Shown: positions 1 to 8,603 of the stretch, piece after piece | Numbering within the stretch: position 1 is the stretch's first letter | Layout of the letters: every line of letters begins with the position of its first letter | NCBI RefSeq assembly: GCF_009695605.1 | Contig: NZ_VUNQ01000002.1 | Coordinates: forward strand, 121,835 to 185,834 | Reading direction: 5' to 3' | DNA: 64,000 bases | Origin: Tissierella pigra | Lineage (GTDB): Bacteria; Bacillota; Clostridia; Tissierellales; Tissierellaceae | Translations under genes and position numbers: made by a program | Notes under the pieces: model-generated | What the model was told of the DNA's origin: nothing | Databases searched by the model: none | What the model saw: only the letters and a program-made list of their open reading frames with translations

Positions 1-371
1 TAATAACCCATGATTTGGGAGTCGTCGCAGATATGAGCGACAAGGTAATAGTCATGTATGCAGGACAAATCTTGGAAGAAGGTTTAACTGATGAAATATT
101 TAAAGCTCCTTGTCATCCTTACACAATAAAACTGCTTGCATCTGTTCCAAGCTTAAATATGTCAAGAAACGAGCCACTTCACTCCATAGACGGAACACCT
201 CCAGATCTTTATATACCACCTAAAGGTTGCTCCTTCTATGATAGATGTGAAAATGCCATGAAAATATGTAAAGATTATATGCCTGAGTTTCATAGTCGCA
301 GTGCAACCCATAGAAGTCGTTGCTGGTTAAATCATCCTATGGCAAAAGACTCTGAAAGGGGTGAATCCTAA
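1..371 (+). CDS. oppD: Oligopeptide ABC transporter ATP-binding protein, C-terminal fragment (OppD/DppD type)
   Basis: This is the tail of an importer ATPase cut off by the window edge. The reading frame is open from base 3, beginning ITHDLGVVADMSDKV, which is the H-loop and following switch region of OppD/DppD ATPases. The Walker A, signature and Walker B motifs must lie upstream. The C-terminal part is the oligopeptide-specific extension: HPYTIKLLASVP followed by a cysteine-rich segment (GCSFYDRC...C...C). The TAA stop overlaps the ATG of the next ATPase by one base, so the two are translationally coupled. OppD and OppF form the heterodimeric motor that drives peptide uptake. The permeases and binding protein are presumably to the left. 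Dipeptide, oligopeptide or nickel specificity cannot be told from this piece. Confidence 0.9.
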   Translation, partial: ITHDLGVVADMSDKVIVMYAGQILEEGLTDEIFKAPCHPYTIKLLASVPSLNMSRNEPLHSIDGTPPDLYIPPKGCSFYDRCENAMKICKDYMPEFHSRSATHRSRCWLNHPMAKDSERGES

Positions 372-1324
372 TGACAGTACCTTTAATATCTGCAAAAAAT
401 ATAAAAAAATATTTTGATGTAGGAGAAGGAAAGCTTAAAGCTGTAGATGGGCTTACTTTTGATATATACCCTGGTGAAACCTTTGGATTAGTTGGAGAAT
501 CTGGATGTGGAAAGTCTACTGCTGGTCGTACTATTATAAGGCTATATGACCCTACAGATGGAGAATTAATATTTAATGGAAGAAATATATATGACCTTTC
601 CATAAACGAAATGAGGGAAGTAAGAAAGAACTTCCAAATGATATTTCAAGACCCTTATGCTTCCCTAAATCCTAGAATGACTGTGGAAGATATAGTAGCA
701 GAACCTTTAGATATTCACAAATCATACACAAATAAAGAGGAACGTAGAGAAAGAGTAATAGAGTTACTTAAACTAGTAGGATTAAACGAAGAACATTCCA
801 TGCGTTTTCCCCATGAATTCTCTGGAGGACAAAGGCAAAGAATAGGAATTGCAAGAGCCTTAGCATTAAATCCAAAGTTTATCGTATGCGACGAGCCTAT
901 ATCAGCCTTAGACGTATCTATTCAAGCACAGGTAGTTAATCTTTTGAAAGAATTACAGATAAAATTTGGTCTTACTTACCTTTTTATAGCCCACGATTTA
1001 TCCATGGTAAGATATATTTCAGATAGAGTTGGAGTAATGTATTTAGGTCATATGATGGAATTGTCCCATTCAGAAGAACTATATAAAAATCCACTACATC
1101 CTTATACAAAAGCTTTACTATCAGCTATACCAATACCAGACCCTGATATACAAAGGAATAGAAAAAGGATAATGCTTCACGGAGACGTACCAAGTCCAAT
1201 TAATATCAAAGAAGGCTGTAGATTTGTAGATAGATGTACCCATGCTTTAGACATATGCAGAAAACAAACACCAAAGTTTGAAGAAAGAATAAAAGGACAT
1301 TTTGTAGCCTGCCATAATTTATAG
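371..1324 (+). CDS. oppF: Oligopeptide ABC transporter ATP-binding protein (OppF/DppF type)
   Basis: Second ATPase of a peptide importer, 317 residues, the usual length for OppF. Visible motifs are Walker A GESGCGKST (about residue 42), the Q-loop near MIFQDPYASLNPRMT, the signature SGGQRQRIGIARAL, Walker B FIVCDEP and H-loop FIAHDLS. The C-terminal oligopeptide extension HPYTKALLSAIP is followed by a cysteine set GCRFVDRC...C...C. The phrase DPYASLNPRMT is typical of OppF rather than OppD. The gene starts on the last base of the preceding ATPase gene. It appears to be the last gene of its operon, because a long palindrome follows immediately. Confidence 0.92.
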   Translation: MTVPLISAKNIKKYFDVGEGKLKAVDGLTFDIYPGETFGLVGESGCGKSTAGRTIIRLYDPTDGELIFNGRNIYDLSINEMREVRKNFQMIFQDPYASLNPRMTVEDIVAEPLDIHKSYTNKEERRERVIELLKLVGLNEEHSMRFPHEFSGGQRQRIGIARALALNPKFIVCDEPISALDVSIQAQVVNLLKELQIKFGLTYLFIAHDLSMVRYISDRVGVMYLGHMMELSHSEELYKNPLHPYTKALLSAIPIPDPDIQRNRKRIMLHGDVPSPINIKEGCRFVDRCTHALDICRKQTPKFEERIKGHFVACHNL

Positions 1325-1461
1325 TGAATAACTAATAGTGAATAGTGAATAGTTTTAAAAAAAAGAGCTAATAGTTAAAAGATTAATCTTTTAACTATTA
1401 GCTCTTTAACTAAGGATGACCAAAGGTCATCCAAATTATTCACTATTCACTATTCACTATC
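1323..1461. repeat. Nested inverted-repeat element between convergent genes, probable bidirectional terminator
   Basis: About 140 bases of nested palindromes separate oppF and the leftward murJ. The core is a perfect 46-bp palindrome with no loop (arms 1362-1384 and 1385-1407). A second small hairpin follows (GGATGACC at 1414-1421 against GGTCATCC at 1425-1432). The whole is bracketed by outer inverted arms built from a repeated GTGAATA unit (about 1323-1353) and its complement TATTCAC (about 1436-1461). The outer right arm runs into the last codons of murJ. It could terminate transcription from both sides. The triple nesting and the short tandem GTGAATA units are more than a terminator needs and resemble a dispersed palindromic or MITE-like repeat. 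Confidence 0.8.
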
Positions 1462-2986
1462 TTTTAAATATCATTCCCAATTCCTTTACCTTAAAGACTA
1501 TACAAAGTCCAAAATAAAGTGCTGCCCCCACTACTACAGAACCTAGTAATAATACCATTTGTATTAGTTTCGTAGTTCCTATAACTGCCCCTAGTTTATA
1601 GTATATTAAATATACTACTATTCCCATACATAAGGAGGCAGCTAAAGTTTTTGCAAAGCATAGAAGATATTTGAATAACCCAATAGGTCCTATTTTCTTT
1701 CTTAGGGATACAAATAGCATAATTGTAGTTACTGTAGCTGATATACTAGTTGCCAAAGCCAATCCTGCATGACCCATAGGTTCTATTAAGACTAAGTTTA
1801 ACACTAAGTTTATAATTACTGCTATGATTCCATTTATCATAGGTGTCTTTGTATCCTGTAATGAATAATATACTCTATTTAACATCAATCTAAGAGATGC
1901 ACCTATAAGACCTATGGAGTAAAATATAAGAGCTTGACTTGTCATATAAGTGGCCAGTTCATCAAAGGCATTTCTTTGGAAAAATAAGTATACCATAGGC
2001 TCTGCTAGTATTAGTAATCCAATAGTTGCAGGCACTGTTACAATCAGTATAATATTTACTCCCTGTCCTAATATTTCTTTTACCTTTTCATTATTATTTT
2101 GTGAAAAAGCTTGAGAAAGCATTGGAAATATTACTGTAGTTATTGCCATTATAAATACTGCTATAACCATATCATTAATCTTTGAGGCATAGTTTAATGC
2201 AGATATACTTCCTTCTATTAAACCTGATGCCAAAGTCTTATCTATAACTACGTTTATTTGCTGTACTGCTGAACCAATAAGAACTGGTCCTATAAGTACC
2301 ATTGCCCTCTTCAAATATTTATCTCTCAAATTCACATTTGGACTATATCTGTATCCCATATGATGAACTGCTGGTACTAAAATTAAAAGCTGTAAAAGAG
2401 CCGCTATTACAGAAACTATCATTAAGGTTATAATACTTCCTTCATTTGCAAAGAAAAATAAATAAATTAAAAATACAAAATTATATGGTAATCCAGATAT
2501 GGCAGGAGGACCAAAAATTTGACTGCTATTCAGCAACCCTGAAAACACATAGTTAATACCCAAAAATATAGCTATGGGAAGTCCTATTCTATTTAATTTT
2601 ACAGCTAACTCAAATTGTTCTCCTTGAAATCCATTGGCTAATACTTTAATTATCCATGGCGAAAATATATATCCAAATATTACTATAAATATGGTAATTA
2701 TAAATACTATATTTAATATATTATTTAAATATTTTAATTTACCTCTTCTGCCATGCTTCTCACCAATCTCGGAGAATATAGGTATTAAAGTAGTGTTTAA
2801 AGCCGCCCCTAAGGTTGTCATTATAATTACAGTGGCAGTAATGGCTACAAAATAAGTATCTGTCTCCATACCAGAGCCAAACTTGTTAGCAATCATAACT
2901 TCCCTAATAAAACCTAAGCCCTTAGATATTAGTGTAAATATAGAAATCATCAAAGCATTTCCAGCAATTTCTCGTTTTTTACTCAT
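1457..2986 (-). CDS. murJ: MurJ/MviN-family lipid flippase (copy 1)
   Basis: A 509-residue polytopic membrane protein of the MurJ/MviN branch of the MOP exporters. Family members move lipid-linked glycan precursors, classically lipid II, across the cytoplasmic membrane. The N-terminal signature is clear: GLGFIREVMIANKFGSG followed by METDTYFVA, and the middle carries SALNYASKINDMVIAVFIMAI, also typical. Hydrophobic segments run throughout, matching the roughly 14 helices of the family. The ATG has an AGGTGA site seven bases ahead. It overlaps the end of the upstream GGDEF-EAL gene by eight bases, suggesting coupled translation. A clear paralogue lies at 30154-31707 beside the glycan locus. 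Which copy serves peptidoglycan and which serves another glycan cannot be decided here. Confidence 0.88.
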   Translation of the reverse strand: MSKKREIAGNALMISIFTLISKGLGFIREVMIANKFGSGMETDTYFVAITATVIIMTTLGAALNTTLIPIFSEIGEKHGRRGKLKYLNNILNIVFIITIFIVIFGYIFSPWIIKVLANGFQGEQFELAVKLNRIGLPIAIFLGINYVFSGLLNSSQIFGPPAISGLPYNFVFLIYLFFFANEGSIITLMIVSVIAALLQLLILVPAVHHMGYRYSPNVNLRDKYLKRAMVLIGPVLIGSAVQQINVVIDKTLASGLIEGSISALNYASKINDMVIAVFIMAITTVIFPMLSQAFSQNNNEKVKEILGQGVNIILIVTVPATIGLLILAEPMVYLFFQRNAFDELATYMTSQALIFYSIGLIGASLRLMLNRVYYSLQDTKTPMINGIIAVIINLVLNLVLIEPMGHAGLALATSISATVTTIMLFVSLRKKIGPIGLFKYLLCFAKTLAASLCMGIVVYLIYYKLGAVIGTTKLIQMVLLLGSVVVGAALYFGLCIVFKVKELGMIFKR

Positions 2987-5003
2987 AGCTTGTCACCTTT
3001 TTATAATTTAATAATATTCCTTCAAAGGAACTTGCTTCTACTGGTTTGGATAAATAATATCCTTGACCATAATCACATCGTCCTTCTAAAAGAATATTTT
3101 TTTGTTCTTCTGTTTCTATACCTTCTGCTGTTATTTTAAGACCTAGTGTATGAGCCAATTCTATAATGGATTTGACTATTACTTCTTCTTCACTATGCCT
3201 TTTCATAGTTCTAATAAACTCCCTATCCATTTTTACATTGTGAACTGGCAACCTTTTTAATTGAGCCAAAGATGAATATCCAGTTCCAAAATCATCTAAA
3301 GATATTCCTATCCCTGACTTTTCAAGTTTAGTCAATACATTTATGGAATTGTCTATATTATCCATAAAAGAAGTTTCTGTAATTTCCAATATAATTTCAT
3401 TAGGTTTTATATTGTATCTCTTTAAAAGTCCTTCTATTTCATCATTTATATTCCTATTTACTAAAGATTTACTTGAAATATTTAAGGATAACTTTAGATT
3501 AGAATATCCTTTTTCATTCCAAATCATCTTTTGTTTAAATCCAATTTGCAAAACTAAAGAAGTTATATCAAATATCTGTCCTGTTTCTTCTATTAATGGT
3601 ATATAATCCATTGGAGGAATATATCCTCTTTCTGGATGAAACCACCTAATAAGAGCCTCTGCTCCATAAATAGTATTGCTTTCTATATCTATAATAGGCT
3701 GATAATGAAGACTAAACTGTTCCTTTTCTATGGCTTTTCTTATTTGATTTACCATAAAGGCATTTTCAAGTATTCTTTTGCCCATTTTATTTTCATAGAA
3801 GGTATATCCATTTTTTCCCTTATTCTTCATATGCTGCATTGCCATATTGGAGGATCTAGTCATCTGTGAGAAATTACTTCCATCTCTAGGATATATTGCT
3901 ATACCTACACTGGCTGACACAATAAATTCTTCTCGATTAATACACCAAGGTTTTTGAATTTCCTGTAATATTCTCTCTGTCTTTAACTGTACATCTTTAT
4001 GGTCTTTTATATCATATAAAATAATGGCATATTCATCTTCACTTAATTTATATAGATAATTATCCACCCCTTTAAATTCTTCCAGTACAGATGATATATG
4101 GATTAACAATTCATCACCTAAATCATGTCCCAATGCGTCGTTTATCTGTTTAAAATCGTCTATATCTATAGATAAAAGTGATAGTTTTATATCTTTTTCT
4201 TTTGCCTCTTCTATCAGTCTTTCTCCTTCAATTTTAAACATACTTTTATTTGGAAGACCAGTCATACTATCGAAGTATGCCAAATCTTTTAGTTTTTTTA
4301 CGAGATTTTTTTGTTCTGTTATATCTGTACCAAAGGAAATTATTTCAACTACATTCTTATTTTCATCATAGACAGGGCAATCTGTCCATATAAACTCAAG
4401 TATTCTGCCTTCCTTAGAAGTCCATATATCTCCTATACTGTTTTTAAGAGATTTACCTGTTTTTATGTATTTAATAAGATTTTCAACTTTAGGTTTTTCC
4501 TCTTCTTGTAGAAACAAATCTATCCAAGATTCTCCTATTAGCTCATCTTCTTTATATCCTGTTATCTCTTCTCCATAAGGATTAAAGCTTGTAATCCTTC
4601 CTTCTAAATCCCAAGTAAATATTACAAGAGTAGAATTTTTCAATATACTATCAGATAAGGTCTTTTCTTTATTTAATTTTCCTTCCATATCTACAAGGTC
4701 TTTTTTAGCTACAGATAATTTGTCCATATTTTTATGTAAAACAGAGCTTATATCTTTTATCTTATTTAGTCTTTTATAAATTGAAAAATATATTATAATA
4801 TCAGTTATAATTATAAAGCCTAGGCTATTGTAAAACTGTACAGAGTTATATGTTTCCAGCTTATTATTCTTATATAAAAATAAATATGACAAATACATTC
4901 CTATGAAACTTAAGATTAAATAAATAATAGAAACTCTCAATGATTCTTTTTTGGGTGATAAATATTTTAAATTCAATATATCTTTTTCATCTATTTCCAC
5001 CAA
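2979..5003 (-). CDS. Membrane-anchored PAS-GGDEF-EAL protein, probable cyclic-di-GMP phosphodiesterase
   Basis: About 674 residues. Two membrane helices lie near residues 25-75, then a short coiled segment, a PAS domain (about 115-235; GRITSFNPYGEEITGYKEDEL), a GGDEF domain and an EAL domain. The active-site loop of the GGDEF domain reads LSEDEY instead of GGDEF, so cyclase activity is doubtful. The EAL domain keeps its metal-binding set: EALIRW, the Asn in SLNIS, LEITET, DDFGTGYSSL, the Lys in VKMDREF and AEGIE. Together these predict a phosphodiesterase regulated by its PAS and degenerate GGDEF parts. The start is uncertain. An AGGTGG site at 5014-5009 favours TTG at 5003 or GTG at 5000 over GTG at 5012. 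Its stop overlaps murJ by eight bases. Confidence 0.87.
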   Translation of the reverse strand: MVEIDEKDILNLKYLSPKKESLRVSIIYLILSFIGMYLSYLFLYKNNKLETYNSVQFYNSLGFIIITDIIIYFSIYKRLNKIKDISSVLHKNMDKLSVAKKDLVDMEGKLNKEKTLSDSILKNSTLVIFTWDLEGRITSFNPYGEEITGYKEDELIGESWIDLFLQEEEKPKVENLIKYIKTGKSLKNSIGDIWTSKEGRILEFIWTDCPVYDENKNVVEIISFGTDITEQKNLVKKLKDLAYFDSMTGLPNKSMFKIEGERLIEEAKEKDIKLSLLSIDIDDFKQINDALGHDLGDELLIHISSVLEEFKGVDNYLYKLSEDEYAIILYDIKDHKDVQLKTERILQEIQKPWCINREEFIVSASVGIAIYPRDGSNFSQMTRSSNMAMQHMKNKGKNGYTFYENKMGKRILENAFMVNQIRKAIEKEQFSLHYQPIIDIESNTIYGAEALIRWFHPERGYIPPMDYIPLIEETGQIFDITSLVLQIGFKQKMIWNEKGYSNLKLSLNISSKSLVNRNINDEIEGLLKRYNIKPNEIILEITETSFMDNIDNSINVLTKLEKSGIGISLDDFGTGYSSLAQLKRLPVHNVKMDREFIRTMKRHSEEEVIVKSIIELAHTLGLKITAEGIETEEQKNILLEGRCDYGQGYYLSKPVEASSFEGILLNYKKVTSYE

Positions 5004-5088
5004 TACCACCACCTATCTATTTTGCATTATACTAATTGTATCAAATTTCTTTCTTAGTGTCACTAATATTACCATTATATGTATGAAA

Positions 5089-5119
5089 AAAGCAATCTAT
5101 ATTCTAAATAGATTGCTTT
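5089..5119 (-). terminator. Intrinsic terminator after the SLH-PrcB gene
   Basis: A 12-bp perfect stem (5089-5100 with 5108-5119) has a 7-base loop. A run of A on the plus strand at 5086-5091 becomes the U tract for leftward transcripts. The stem overlaps the last codons of the gene that ends at 5097. Confidence 0.8.
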
Positions 5120-5963
5120 CTAATCCAATTACATTAAAAATATATGGTGGCTTCATAGATTCTTCCTTTGGAATCTCTATAGTCATGGTTTTATAGGTTA
5201 TAACTTGCATTTGCATCATTCCCTCTTTTGGAGGTTTAATATCCAAGTATATTTTGTAGTTCCCTCCTCCATTTACTACTTTCTCAACTCCAAGGGAATA
5301 TCCTGGAGTAGGAAACTCTTTCGTAATAGTTACTAATACTTTGTCCTTATCTTCCTTTACTATTACTGATTCTTGATTGTTATAAGATTCAACTATACCT
5401 GAAACATTAAATGATACTTCTCTTATTCCTCTCATTTCTTCCAAGACTCCTTTCAGCCTTTGTAAGATTATTATGGATTCTATCTGAGTTAGATTACCAT
5501 CTGGCATAAACTCTGTATTTGAAACACCATAAATAATCTTCAAATTAAATAGTACTACTAATAATTCTATGCTTTCTTCGTCCATTGTATTAATATCTTT
5601 GAAAGGAATTTCTTCTTTTTTGTCTATAATATTTTCTAATTCAACTAGTTTTTCCCCAATAAGCTCTACTGCTTCTCTCCTAGTTAAAATACTATCTACT
5701 ACAATACTATTTGTAGGTTCTATGTCATAGTTTTTAAAAAGTGAAGCCAATGAAAGTGCAAAATCTTTCTTAGACATCTCTTTATTTGGCTCAAATTTAC
5801 TGAAACTATCCTTAGCAAAATAAGGAAAATAATAGGATAGGAATTCCTTATCTACTAAATCTTTAGCCCAATGTTTACTTAGCTTATCTTCCATAGAGGC
5901 AAAAGACAAGGTACTTGTTAATAAAATAATTACCAATAACAATGAAGATACAATTTTTTTCAT
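5097..5963 (-). CDS. Exported SLH-domain protein with PrcB-like C-terminal domain
   Basis: 288 residues. A signal peptide is clear (MKKIVSSLLLVIILLTSTLSFAS). Two stretches resemble S-layer homology repeats: LSKHWAKDLVDKEFLSYYFP with FEPNKEMSKKDFALSLASLF (about 30-90), and IPFKDINTMDEESIE with FMPDGNLTQIESIIILQRL (about 120-170). SLH domains anchor proteins to secondary cell-wall polymers. The C-terminal 90 residues (PTPGYSLGVEKV, YKIYLDIKPPKEG) match the PrcB C-terminal domain type, named for a protease-complex-associated protein; its role here is unknown. The gene stands alone, with a terminator on each side and a good promoter-like AT-rich region upstream. Cell-surface location is a firm inference; function is not. 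Confidence 0.8.
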   Translation of the reverse strand: MKKIVSSLLLVIILLTSTLSFASMEDKLSKHWAKDLVDKEFLSYYFPYFAKDSFSKFEPNKEMSKKDFALSLASLFKNYDIEPTNSIVVDSILTRREAVELIGEKLVELENIIDKKEEIPFKDINTMDEESIELLVVLFNLKIIYGVSNTEFMPDGNLTQIESIIILQRLKGVLEEMRGIREVSFNVSGIVESYNNQESVIVKEDKDKVLVTITKEFPTPGYSLGVEKVVNGGGNYKIYLDIKPPKEGMMQMQVITYKTMTIEIPKEESMKPPYIFNVIGLESNLFRI

Positions 5964-6058
5964 ATAATCTCCCCCTTTTATTCACACTGACAATTTTAAA
6001 TTTTTAGTTAATTATATTATACCCAAATAAGACAAAAAAGAAGTTACATTACTATTAC

Positions 6059-6109
6059 AAATAAAATAACTCCGATTTTTTGTTAATAGAAATCGGAGTT
6101 ATTTTATTT
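6059..6109. terminator. Bidirectional terminator after the liv operon
   Basis: A 20-bp perfect stem (6059-6078 with 6090-6109) and an 11-base loop, with A and T runs on both ends, sits two bases beyond the livF stop codon. The stem core is AATAACTCCGATTT, which recurs in other terminators of this window (see 13163, 14874, 16795, 19625). Confidence 0.9.
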
Positions 6110-6110
6110 A

Positions 6111-6818
6111 CTATTGGCTACCTAAATAGGCTTCTTTTACTTTGGAATTATTCAGTAGTTCCTCTCCTTTTCCTTCTAACACTAAGGAGCCTGTTTCTAA
6201 TACATAAGCATAGTCTGCTATTTCTAAGGCTTTCTTTGCATTTTGCTCTACTAATAGAATCGTATTTCCCTGACTGTGTATCTCCTTTATAATATCAAAT
6301 ATATCTTTAACCAATAGCGGTGCCAAACCTAAAGATGGTTCATCTAGCATCAGTACCTTTGGTCTTATCATCATGGCTCTTCCAACTGCAAGCATCTGCT
6401 GTTCTCCTCCAGATAGAGTGCCTGATTTTTGCCATGATCTTTCTTTAAGCCGTGGAAACAAGTTATATATCTTTTCTATATCTTCATTTATTCCAGCTTT
6501 GTCTTTTCTGGTATAGGCTCCTAGAATAAGGTTTTCCTCTACAGTAAGGTTGGCAAATACTCTTCTTCCTTCTGGAGACAAGACTATGCCTTTCTTAACT
6601 ATATCCATGGTTTTAAGATTAGTTAAATCATCACCATTATATTCAACCTTTCCATCTTCCTTCTTTACTAAGTTCATAATTGCCCTTAAAGTAGAAGATT
6701 TTCCTGCACCATTGGCACCTATTAAAGTAACTATTTTATTTTCTGCTATATCAATATTAATTCCTCTTAGGGCCTTGATTCCGCCATAACTAACATGAAG
6801 GTTCTTTATACTTAGCAT
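6111..6818 (-). CDS. livF: Branched-chain amino acid ABC transporter ATP-binding protein LivF
   Basis: 235 residues, standard for LivF. Visible motifs are Walker A GANGAGKSS, signature LSGGEQQMLAVGRAM, Walker B VLMLDEP followed by SLGLAPLLV, and H-loop LLVEQN. The LVEQNAKKALEIADYAYVLETG ending distinguishes LivF from LivG. It pairs with LivG to power uptake of leucine, isoleucine and valine through the LivHM channel at the cytoplasmic membrane. It is the last gene of the operon livK-livH-livM-livG-livF; its start codon overlaps the end of livG by one base. Ligand specificity within the HAAT family (branched-chain amino acids, or in some members amides or urea) rests on the operon as a whole. 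Confidence 0.93.
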   Translation of the reverse strand: MLSIKNLHVSYGGIKALRGINIDIAENKIVTLIGANGAGKSSTLRAIMNLVKKEDGKVEYNGDDLTNLKTMDIVKKGIVLSPEGRRVFANLTVEENLILGAYTRKDKAGINEDIEKIYNLFPRLKERSWQKSGTLSGGEQQMLAVGRAMMIRPKVLMLDEPSLGLAPLLVKDIFDIIKEIHSQGNTILLVEQNAKKALEIADYAYVLETGSLVLEGKGEELLNNSKVKEAYLGSQ

Positions 6819-7582
6819 TAGTCCACCCCCAGATATGCTTCTATAACTTTAGAGTCATTTTGGATTTCCTCTGGATTTCCTTCTGCTATTAGAGTCCCAT
6901 GGTCTAACACATATATCTTCTCACAAATTCCCATTACAACTTCCATATGATGCTCTATTAAAAATATAGTTAGATCAAACTCCTCCTTAATCACAGAAAT
7001 AAATTCCATTAGCTCTCCTGTTTCTTGAGGATTCATTCCTGCTGCTGGTTCATCTAGAAGCAGTAGCTTAGGGTCTGTAGCCAAAGCTCTGGCTATTTCA
7101 AGCCGTCTTTGTTTCCCATAGGGCAGAGAAAATGCCTTTTCATTTCTTTCACCATATAGACCTACTTTTTCAAGGAGATAATTAGACTTCTCCAACATTT
7201 CCTTTTCTTCTCTGTTATAACTTGGAAGTCTTAGTATGGAAGAAAATACATTTGATTTTAGTCTTAAATGTCCTCCTATAAAAACATTATCTAAAACCGA
7301 TAGTTCTTTAAACAATCTTATATTCTGAAAAGTTCTGCATACTCCCAGATATGCTATTTCATCTGGTCTCAACGTGGATATTACTTTTTCGTCTCCTGAG
7401 TTAAACAAAACCTGCCCTTCTGTAGGTTTATATACTCCTGTAACCACATTAAATACAGTAGTTTTTCCTGCACCATTTGGTCCTATTAGACCTACAATTT
7501 CTCCTTTGTTGATATTTGCTGTAAAATTATTTACTGCAACTACTCCTCCAAATTTCATAGTTACATTGCTAATTTTTAGCAT
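6818..7582 (-). CDS. livG: Branched-chain amino acid ABC transporter ATP-binding protein LivG
   Basis: 254 residues. Motifs are Walker A GPNGAGKTT, Q-loop CRTFQNIRLF, signature SLPYGKQRRLEIARAL, Walker B LLLLDEP with AAGMNPQET, and H-loop LIEHHMEVVM. The signature LPYGKQRRLEIARAL and the EHHMEVV phrase are those of LivG. It is the second ATPase of the importer and overlaps livM by 14 bases upstream and livF by one base downstream, so the operon is tightly coupled. Confidence 0.93.
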   Translation of the reverse strand: MLKISNVTMKFGGVVAVNNFTANINKGEIVGLIGPNGAGKTTVFNVVTGVYKPTEGQVLFNSGDEKVISTLRPDEIAYLGVCRTFQNIRLFKELSVLDNVFIGGHLRLKSNVFSSILRLPSYNREEKEMLEKSNYLLEKVGLYGERNEKAFSLPYGKQRRLEIARALATDPKLLLLDEPAAGMNPQETGELMEFISVIKEEFDLTIFLIEHHMEVVMGICEKIYVLDHGTLIAEGNPEEIQNDSKVIEAYLGVD

Positions 7583-8600
7583 ATTTACCCCTCACTTTCT
7601 CTAGGGTGTTTTTCACAAATCCATCTTTTTTAAATATAACTACTAGCATTAAAATTAAAGAAAACACTACCATTCTAAGTCCTGGTAATGCAGAAGTTAC
7701 AGTAAACCCTAAATTAATAGGCTCATCTAAGAACCTTAAAGCCTCCATGGCTATGGTTATAACTATGGCTGATACCACATTTCCATTTATATTACCCATA
7801 CCACCTAAAACAACCATTAGAAGAATATTAAATGTAAGGGCAAATTTAAATTGTGTAGGGTCTATAGTTCCTAAAGATGTTGCCAGAAGCCCACCACCTA
7901 TTCCTGCTAAAAATGAACCTATGGTAAAACTAAGGACTTTATGTTTAAATAAATTTATTCCCATGGACCTTGCAGCAATTTCATCTTCACGAATTGCCTT
8001 AAAAGCCTTACCATAACTTCCCTTCATAAGAACATTCATAAATACAATAATAAGGATGGCTATACCCCAAGACCATAAAAGGTTAGGTTTATTATTTATA
8101 GTAAGCTTTGGTATACCTTTAAGTCCCAATGAACCGTTGGTTATACTTTGAAGATTTACAATTACAATTCTAATAATCTCTGAAAACCCTAAAGTTGCAA
8201 TTGCCAAATAATCGTCAGTTAATTTAAGCACTGGTGCACCAATTAAAAATCCAAATAGTGCAGCCATTAATCCACCTGATATTAAAGCAAATATAAAAGG
8301 CATATTAAGATTTAATAAAAATGGAACCATTGGTTTCATATAAAAATTCATTTCCTTAGTGGCTACAGGCATAGTAAGTATAGCTACAGTATAAGCACCT
8401 ATGGCCATAAACCCTGCATGACCTAAAGAAAATAACCCTGTAAAACCATTGATTAAGTTCATACTTAAAGCAAGGATTATATAGATTCCACAAAGATTTA
8501 TAACTGTTACCTTATAATTATCCAAAAATACATTCATCAATATTAATATACCAAGGACTAATGCAATTAATATTATATTAAAAACAGTGTTTTTCTTCAT
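7569..8600 (-). CDS. livM: Branched-chain amino acid ABC transporter permease LivM
   Basis: 343 residues, with about ten hydrophobic segments. The family phrases SLGHAGFMAIGAYTVAIL near residue 60 and EDEIAARSMGINLFKHKVLSFTIGSFLAGIGG near residues 205-235 identify LivM. The EDE-AA-SMGIN segment is the loop that contacts the ATPases. With LivH it forms the membrane channel of the importer. It lies three bases beyond the end of livH and overlaps livG, inside the liv operon. Confidence 0.92.
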   Translation of the reverse strand: MKKNTVFNIILIALVLGILILMNVFLDNYKVTVINLCGIYIILALSMNLINGFTGLFSLGHAGFMAIGAYTVAILTMPVATKEMNFYMKPMVPFLLNLNMPFIFALISGGLMAALFGFLIGAPVLKLTDDYLAIATLGFSEIIRIVIVNLQSITNGSLGLKGIPKLTINNKPNLLWSWGIAILIIVFMNVLMKGSYGKAFKAIREDEIAARSMGINLFKHKVLSFTIGSFLAGIGGGLLATSLGTIDPTQFKFALTFNILLMVVLGGMGNINGNVVSAIVITIAMEALRFLDEPINLGFTVTSALPGLRMVVFSLILMLVVIFKKDGFVKNTLEKVRGKYAKN

Positions 8601-8603
8601 AGG

